NCBI GenBank assembly: GCA_037576215.1
Contig: JBANDB010000015.1
Location: 1,488,001-1,552,000 of the forward strand
Direction: 5' to 3'
DNA: 64,000 nt
Source of the DNA: Armillaria gallica
Lineage: Eukaryota > Basidiomycota > Agaricomycetes > Agaricales > Physalacriaceae
This document shows positions 56,940 through 64,000 of the stretch, one piece after another (position 1 is the first letter of the stretch; the number at the start of each line of letters is the position of its first letter). A program made the position numbers and the translations under genes. The notes below the pieces were generated by a model. The model was not told where the DNA came from. It made no database searches and saw only the letters and a list, made by a program, of their open reading frames with translations.

Positions 56940-57540
56940 ATGGCGGACGGTGATACCTGTAGAGCTGATTGAGATAATCCTGAAAAGCATCGATATAGCG
57001 TACCATTAGTGCGTGCTCAACGCCAGTTTACACCCTAGCTTCACGAATCCTCCTCTTCCGCAGCTTCCTTCCATTTCGTTGTCACCAATATCTACTCCGG
57101 TTCACGAGATATCTCATCGTGTAATTTTCCAGAGCCTCTGGTCATGCATATACCCACACTGCCCGACTCTTCGCAAACCTTGGAGGCTCTCCCTAGAGCC
57201 CTATCGAGTCAGCATGTCTTCTCGCGCTCGGTTTTGGTATGCCTCATGCATAGGGATCTTGCAACCGTCGCAGTAGGTCTGCGATCATCTGAACGCCTTT
57301 GCCGAACGAGGACAACTGACATTTGGTGTGTAAGAGACCGAGGGACAGTAGGTGAGAACGGCGTTCATTCATGATGCGCTTCTCCACCTGGATTCAACTG
57401 GGAATGGCGTCCACCGGAAAAGTTGCAGCGGAGTCGAGTTCCTCCAGCCTCCAGGGAGAGCACGGTGGGACGGGGCAGGCGCGCATACACGGAAAAGACA
57501 GAAAGTCGACGCTGCAACCTCTGCGCCGCCTTTATCATTT
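56940..57540 (+). pseudogene. F-box fragment, plus strand (duplicate of 10500-11105)
   Basis: Reads R-T-V-I-P-V-E-L-I-E-I-I-L-K-S-I, a TAG, then S-R-I-L-L-F-R-S in another frame. Same breaks as arm 1, so the gene was already dead before the duplication. Confidence 0.5.
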
Positions 57541-58761
57541 TCTGACTGAAGGCAGAGACGAGTTCGAAGAACATCGTTGGAGCGCGCGATCTTGTGCTTG
57601 GGGAGTTGTCCAATGAAAGAGAGTAGGGGCTGAGGAGGGCTTTAGGGCTCGGTGTTGTTTGAGAAACTGGAGAGACTTACCATCCATGTCGCCGTCTCCT
57701 CTGTCATCGCCATCTCTTTCAATCCCTCCTCTGGCCTGCACTGGCCTGACCTTGCGCAGCACGACGATTCGTTGTCCTGAAGTAACAACAGGTTTCGGCA
57801 CACGGACGTTGGCACGACTGGAGGGTTAGACGCGCGCGCGCGCGCAGAACGGAAGGATATTGAGCTAATAATAAGAATGTGTGAATACCTAGGGATGTCG
57901 GCTGGTGAGTAACTTACCATTGCCAACGCGTCCGTGGTTACCCTCCTTCCCGCGTCCCTGCATCCATTTCTTTCGACCATCACATACTGATGATACTCGT
58001 CTCAGCGCAAAATCTGGATCATGAGGCGTCGACGTCGGAGGAATTCGGCAGCACTGTAAAGTGCTCCCCAATACTACCGGCTGATCAGAGATTGGGTAGA
58101 GTGAGCACTCCTGAACATTAGCAATGAAGGAGTGGACATACCCTCTCGCGTGTTTCCTCCCCGCTCCGATATAAGTCCCATCTCGTCGCTGTCGAGAACA
58201 ATGAAGAAGTGCTGCTCTCCTCAACAAATGCACGTGCTCGTCGTCTCAGGGCAAAATTCGGACCTTCCGTTCGCGAAAAGTCGACGTACATCATGTCACC
58301 ACTGGCAAGGGTGCAGGTCGGTTACAACGTTGTTGATTCACACTGACGCTGATGAGACTCGGTAGGGAAGAGTACACTAGGGAAGGAAGATTAGAACAAA
58401 TGTAGCACTCAGCGAGTAAGCTGACCTTTGAATACATGCCCCGTACACCAAGCGATATCAATATCACATTAAGGTCCTCCTTATTGAGGTTTCGGATGGT
58501 AGAATGGCGGCTGGAATGAATGGTAAATGTACCGCCTCAAGCAGGTGCCAAAAACACTTACACGGCATCAAGAAGGGGGCCAGAATCATTTTGAAAGTCT
58601 TGATGGACAGGAAAGAAGGAGTGATGGAAAGTGCTCGTAATGGCGAAAGAAAAGGGACGACTCGGCTGTATCTGAGCCTTGCTCTTATTTTGGGCATCAA
58701 CGCCCATCTCGCGACAAGTCAGCACTGTGCTTTGCGGCGGATATTCCACAAGTACAAGCAC
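57541..58761 (-). pseudogene. G-P-D-F motif gene (duplicate of 11100-12428)
   Basis: Contains H-D-P-D-F-A-L-R-R-V-S-S-V-C-D-G and K-P-V-V-T-S-G-Q-R-I-V-V-L-R. The exon V-D-F-S-R-T-E-G-P-N-F is present at about 58265-58290. A (GC)n run sits at 57831-57846. Small indels differ from arm 1 at about 58195-58240. Confidence 0.4.
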
Positions 58762-59329
58762 GCTCTCCGGATAAATCGGAGTGGTAACGAAAGGTGACGA
58801 TGGTAAGAGAGGTCAGATCACCCGTGACGCAGCACCCCTCTTAAACCTCCGCATTCTGTACATTCAGCATTCAATATTCGGTGCTTTGCTAGGTTACGCA
58901 GCCAAACATTCTCCGCCTGTCATTCAAATCAAGGAATTATTTCTCTAGTATCCCGGTATGTAGAGTATTTGAAACGTTAGATTTGACGCGACTTTGGCCA
59001 CCGAAGCACTGAAGCTTCTCTAATTTTGAATCGTTCTGCAGGTGTACCTGTCACTGAATTAGGAGCATCGCCAAACCGGCGTGCAATTTGTGACGATTGT
59101 AGAGGACAGGCGATGTCATTTTCGAAAGAGAAAACGTATGCGATAGAAGATATCTTATACATAGGTCGGAGATACTCTGTACGTGTATTGCAACTGGATC
59201 AGTAGTATCATTCTGTAAAATCTGCAATCAAGCACGAACCGACTCCTCTGCAAGCAATGAAAGAGTACGACACATCCACTCCCAACAGGTTCGTTGTCGG
59301 AATGGTCGATCAGCTTGAACTAGTTAGGA
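58762..59329. other. Diverged counterpart of 12430-12890
   Basis: Matches arm 1 with several indels; the part from 59080 is also related to 30640-30880. No supported frame. Confidence 0.4.
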
Positions 59330-59600
59330 ATGACCCCCGCGTCTTGCTATCCTTTGCTGAATTCGTAATCTCTTCACGTCGATGGAAGGCGTCCATCGCA
59401 CCATATCCACGCCTTTGTTCCTGCCACAATACCTCCGCTCTGCAAGCTTGAGGAAAGTTTTCTCGTCGCCCGAGTGTCTCTTAACTAGTAGGACAGTACT
59501 AAGATGATGGGTTCGTGTTCAATCTTGGACCAGCCTGGGTGGCAACAGCTCAGAAAGTAGTCGCCGTCTCTGCCACTGCAGTGGGGTTTTAGAAACATCG
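59330..59600 (-). pseudogene. Kinase-like N-lobe fragment
   Basis: Counterpart of 12890-13160 and 30880-31080, with V-L-L-V-K-R-H-S-G-D-E-K-T-F-L-K-L-type sequence on minus at about 59510-59450. No catalytic part. Confidence 0.45.
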
Positions 59601-59852
59601 TGGTACGTTGGTCTTATGGTAATGAGTTGAAACGAGCTTTGCGTGTGCCAAAAACGCGGAGGAGAAGAATAGGAAAGGATCGTACGACTGTGATGACCAC
59701 CGCGCTAGTGCGTCTTCATTTTTGGACCCGAGTCTCGCGACAAGAAACACGACGGTATGCATGATAGTCGGCATATCAGATGTGTTGCAAGCGACGTCGA
59801 CCATTGATATGCAGAAAGACCCGCAAATATAATCGCGTCATTTCGAGATGGG

Positions 59853-60821
59853 TCAGAGGACGGAGACATGTCCTAGTCGTGGATAGGTCTGCAACGAACT
59901 CCAGGTCGTATCCTCCACTGGTACACCTGCTCCCTCACCCGTATCCAACACTGTCTCAAACGTCACCATACAGAGGTCTTCAGGCATGCTTTCAATGTAT
60001 TCGTTGAATACCAGAGGATCCTTATAGCGCGGGTCCGACATCTCGTACGGCGTCACAGTCCGCTTCCCAAGCCCATCGTCAGGATTCACCAGAGGGTTTC
60101 TCATGCGACGTGTGTCTGGAGACGCCCCGATGACACTCGACTACTCTTCATCACTGAGTTCAGGCTCTCTGATGTCGGCCTGTCCAAAGTCGATGATAAC
60201 TGGAGAACGGCTCCCGTCCTGCAGAACGACATTCCCGATGTGAATGTCATTGTGCCAGACGCAGTTCTGGGCCTCGATATCACGGAGTGCCTCAATGACT
60301 CGGCTAGAGGTCCTCTCTGCTTCTCGCATCGAGACGTCAACGCCAGGTTTCAATGCTAACACTGGGGATATACTCGAAAATGAGTCCTTGAACGACGTCG
60401 GTGATAGGATGAAGGGTAGTAGACTCGAGGGTTATACGAAGACGAACGACGCCGAAAAGACGGGGAATGTATCGGCCTTGCAGCCGGTGCAATAGTCGAT
60501 ATGCAGCAAGTTCCATGTTGTGGTTCGATAGCTTGTAACGCCAAGTGGAGACCTCCCACACCCAGTCCTCTCAAATCTTGGTATCAGGCCGGTTCCCGTC
60601 ATTGCGTACAAGCTCGAACCAGTTGGGCACCATGCCCTCCTGGGTTTCACGTACGGCGTGTTGCAGATGTTTTTCGAGGGAAGGCGACCACCACGATATT
60701 CCAGTCTACGATCTGCGAGCTTCAGAATAGCCTTCTCATTATCGAAGTGTCGCTGAACGAGCAGCACGGCGGCAGATGTGAATGGCTCGAAGCGCTTGAT
60801 GACTGGCTGTGAGAGGTCCAA
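59853..60821 (-). pseudogene. Kinase-like gene with several breaks
   Basis: N-lobe P-V-I-K-R-F-E-P-F-T-S-A-A-V-L-L-V-Q-R-H (about 60810), N-W-F-E-L, V-W-E-V-S-T-W-R-Y-K-L, R-Y-I-P-R-L-F-G-V-V-R-L and G-L-I-F-E-Y-I-P-S-V are in order. A deletion at about 60355 shifts the frame before K-P-G-V-D-V. Then come C-V-W-H-N-D-I-H-I-G-N-V-V and V-I-I-D-F-G-Q-A-D-I-R, ended by TAG where the 13-kb copy has TGG (S-D-E-E-W). The tail (M-R-N-P-L-V-N-P-D-D-G, Y-E-M-S-D-P) continues after the stop to 59853. Confidence 0.6.
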
Positions 60822-61289
60822 AACTGCTTGGATTGAACGTCGAGCATCGTTCCGGGTACATACAGTTTATCGCCGCTGCACAACGCAAATTAACACGCGT
60901 ATTTTAAGAAGATCGGCGACGTACCTTTGAACAGAAATCCGGCGCCGCCCATGGTTGACCATGGTAAAACGTCTTGTATGTCGCGTCAGACACTGGAGCA
61001 TGGATTTAAGCGCTGCGCGCGTCGATGGCGGCGTCAGTGTGGACTGGTTGCGCCATGCTAGTGTTATCAACGCCGCTTGATGGTCGCTGTCGCAGTGCAA
61101 GAGTGGCACGTGTTCAGGATCAACCATGACCACAACCTACTCGATTCATTCCTTGCTCTGCTATCCTTCAACAAAACTTGTCTCTGCCATTCCGTGTCAA
61201 TGCCACAATTTCGGTAAGTTTGATGAATAAACCCCTATTTTTGTGAGGGTCCAACGAGGGCTCAAATTCGTAGTAGCATAATTTGATCA
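60822..61289. other. Spacer between diverging kinase-like and transporter-like remains
   Basis: Nearly the same as 32390-32830. No supported frame. Confidence 0.4.
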
Positions 61290-62418
61290 TCGGGTAGGAG
61301 AATGTGCACTGACTCTCGTTCTATGTGGCTTACCGTTCCTTTTCTTCCCTAAGCCCTGCAACGCCGCCGACAAGTCCGTTCCCATAGCATATGCAATGGT
61401 ACGCGACGTTTCCCCTTTCTTTTCACATTTGGCTCAGGCGGCGGTCATCAGAGCGGCTCCGTACGCTGTCGATGACACGAATTGAACAGATCTCTGGGAG
61501 TATGGTCATGAGGCTCGGTAGGCCATTCCCCAAGCCGACTTGAACGAGGGCTAACAAATCCTCTAGACACCTGTCCCAGAATTCCGAGGAAGGGATGGCG
61601 GACGATGTACTGAAGCGAGTGCTTGGTAGATGGTGCAGGTGCGTGCATTGCTCTTTGAACGATTCGGCATTCCTCATTTTCATCAGGTCCCTCTCAATCT
61701 TGCAAACCACATCGATGGTGCATTATCATTACCAACGGTACGTGTCATCGACCTTACTTTGCCATCACTCATGCCGTCTTTTCAGAGGGAGGGTTCACGC
61801 ATGTTCCGCCATCGACAAGGGTGATGGTCCTTGATTCTACAGGTAGAAGCTCGAGCAGGGTTGCTTGCTTCCTGCAGTGCTTTCGTCACTGACTCGAGTG
61901 TGTGCAGAGCAGACAAGCGTATGAACAGGAACCGACGAGCGGAAGAGGCAGGAGGTGTGTGCACGCCGAGGGAGATGGCTGTGGGACAGACGTGGCTATT
62001 ATTATGCTGGATAGAGATGTAGGGGGTATAGGTGTCTTCTGTTCTTCGGGGTATTCGACGCAACTCGGCGACGGCGACGGTTTTCAGACCTCGGATGTGA
62101 GATGCAGCATACATGAAGCTGAAGGCTATAACATGCGCATCCCATAACCCTCAGATGGCGCGTTCGCCACCACGGACGCATACTGCACTGATGCATCCGT
62201 GCTCGCCATGCACCTGTTTGTGTGGATGATAGTCACCGCACCACTCTTGTCCGCCCCTTCCCTTCCCCTTGTCGGGGTCAGAGTTGTCCGCGCCGTCTGG
62301 TAAGGCTTTCATCCGCACCAAGTACGTCTCTCCTCCTTCTCTCCATCAGCTCACAACTTCCCAGTCTCGCCAAATCGGGGGGGCACACGTTACCGTACTC
62401 CCAATCGGCGCATTCTAG
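61290..62418 (+). pseudogene. Transporter-like module, copy lacking the last helix
   Basis: Close copy of 32840-34092, with the same exon-like pieces (D-E-x-x-M-A-D-D-V, P-L-N-L-A-N) and the same deletion of the final helix before V-L-P-I-G-A-F-stop. An extra deletion removes the I-T-S-L-R-K helix region (between about 62270 and 62285). D-A-Y-C-T-D-A-S survives at about 62172. Confidence 0.5.
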
Positions 62419-64000
62419 CTCCTTTATTTTATTATACCTCCGTTCGTTGTACACTTTCTCATCATGGCGTGTCATCCACTCCACGCGTCCTTTGTAATTC
62501 TAATCATTGTTTATAATGATAACAAGTGCTACGATTATAATACTTACAGTAATACGAGACCATACTGGATCTACAAATATCACGAGCACTGTACTCCCTC
62601 TGCAAGTACACTAAAAACTCCAGTCCCATCTAGACAATGTATCTCGACTGTACAAGTAAGCCGCTAATTCTCTCCGTGTCCTAAGCCAGACTGAGAACGT
62701 TTCAAGAACGCGACAGCGCCCGCCCACATACTAATCCAGCATGGTATGTCACTATTACATCGGATATGCCTCTAGTTGACACTCGTAGGTCCACCTCTCC
62801 CGATCACACGTCACTTTTGCAGATCCTCCAATTTAGACATCCGCCCCTCCGGCTGAACATTGTCCCCTGCGGCGGCGAGTCGGCTTGGATGTGGGGAAAC
62901 AGACGTTACTCTGCTGTTGACTTGGCGTCAAGAAGCAGGGGCTGATGCTATATGTACCGCGCTTAGCAGGGAACGCTTTGGGAAAGGTGCCGACTCCAGA
63001 TGGTCCTGACCTGCGTAATCCTCGAGTTCCTCTCTCTTGCAGTACTACTCTTGCTGGTTGAACCGCGCAGAAAGGTACCTCGTCTTCGGGAATGTTCAGC
63101 ACTCGCTCAGCAGTGTGTCCACGAAAGACCTGACTATACGAATGGTGGATAGGTGCGTGCCTCAGGAATAGAAAATGAAGCCAAACAGCGGCTGTACGTC
63201 TTGGGGTTGAGTTCACCGTCCGCCATTTCTCTTGACAGATACGAACCGACAAGGGAGAGCCACGATTCTCGAGGGCAAATCAGAAGAAGGATGTAGATGG
63301 TGTCTCTTCGGCACCTCTATTTCCCACGAATGGCTCGGGGAACGTTGAGCTACCATACGCGTCTTTGTTGGTGGACTGGTCGAGATTAATAGCCAGGACC
63401 TGGGAGGAGATTGTTTGGATCGCAGTACCTCCGACCGTCAACTGAGTGCGTAGATTACGCAGAAGTCGAGCAAACGAGCGCATCCCCTGATAGGCTGACC
63501 CGTACCTCTCTCAGAACGGAAGTGGTTTCCCGGGTCCCTTCTGTCCAAGTTGGTCCATATGTAGTAGTGCCGCTGCCCAGGACCAAGATGAACCGAGATG
63601 AAGATCTACGGTTCCGTGCTTTCCTTATATCCATCTCGCTGAGCATCGAGATGAACGGCGTGGAGGAAAGAAGCAGGAGTATAGTCTCCATCAACAATTC
63701 CGTGGTCATCGCTGTCGTTTCATTGAACCATTTACTGAGTTATGTTCGCAGCACTGATGATACTGCGTGCCACGTGAGTAATGACGACAAGTATGAACCT
63801 GAGAGTACTTACGGATTCTCAGTTCTTTTCCTTAGCGAGCCTCCGCATCGTAGAGATCAAGAGCGGACAACTCTTGTTCTAGTTTTACGGGGTGGCCAGT
63901 GCTCTATGGACTGTCGACTTTCCCAGACTCACTGTGTTCCTTCGGTGATCTAGTGACAGCGGCCAAAGTCAGACGAATCTGCGGCCATGAAATACCAGAG
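62419..64000. other. Module trailer, then unassigned sequence
   Basis: Up to about 63040 it repeats the trailer and the gagtcggcttggatgtgggg block of 34.1-34.7 kb. The last kilobase is unique. A 180-codon plus frame (63411-63953) and opposing minus frames occur there, but I find no motif, splice pattern or paralog to support either strand. Confidence 0.35.

Larger units (their letters stand above)
51190..60900 (+). repeat. Segmental duplication, arm 2 (partner about 5197-14500)
   Basis: Same gene order and strand as arm 1. Arm 2 differs by the TIR element at 55336-55732, the 16-bp deletion in the DUF6535 gene, the lost start of the small ORF and scattered indels. Beyond about 60.9 kb the sequence instead follows the 32.5-34.9-kb block. 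Confidence 0.8.

Noticed and set aside
63411..63953. 180-codon plus-strand frame at the right edge
   Set aside because: No start context, motif, splice pattern or paralog supports it, and the minus strand is also open.

Overview
The window looks like an accessory, heavily duplicated stretch of a mushroom-forming basidiomycete (Agaricomycete) genome. Three things point there: short 45-60 bp GT-AG introns in every gene that can be resolved, four copies of a DUF6535 membrane protein, and many F-box, kinase-like and transporter-like gene fragments of kinds typical of Agaricomycete accessory regions. The contents are spliced eukaryotic genes; no operons, rRNA, tRNA or CRISPR were found.

Layout. 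DUF6535 copies lie at 2-2432 (copy A, cut by the window edge), 5434-8101 (B, open), 38760-41460 (C, 7-bp insertion frameshift) and 51431-54046 (D, 16-bp deletion frameshift). The block that starts just upstream of copy B (about 5197-14500) is repeated around copy D (about 51190-60900) in the same order: DUF6535, small membrane-anchored ORF, F-box gene on minus, F-box fragments, a multi-exon gene with a recurring G-P-D-F motif, then kinase-like fragments on minus. A second unit is a kinase-like gene on minus facing a transporter-like gene on plus. It recurs whole or in part near 4-5, 13-15, 31-34 and 60-62 kb, with transporter-only copies near 16-18, 36-38 and 47-48 kb. The transporter's C-terminus resembles the acetate-permease family GPR1/FUN34/YaaH. 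The 59-63 kb region joins both kinds of block.

Almost all of these copies carry stops, frameshifts or deletions, so much of the window is a gene graveyard shaped by recombination between repeats. The clear exception is a minus-strand gene at 26239-29389. I could splice it into 14 exons (815 codons) with no internal stop. It has an MLKL-NTD-like helical N-terminus, a kinase-like N-lobe without visible catalytic motifs, a long family-typical C-terminal region and a C-terminal membrane anchor.

Mobile DNA: a 703-bp foldback element with about 190-bp inverted arms (35578-36280), a roughly 397-bp terminal-inverted-repeat element inside an F-box pseudogene (55336-55732), and a decayed 3' fragment resembling a non-LTR retroelement (46061-46775). 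For the first two the window also holds the empty target site in a paralogous copy. I have no expression data or database search; family names come from motif recognition.
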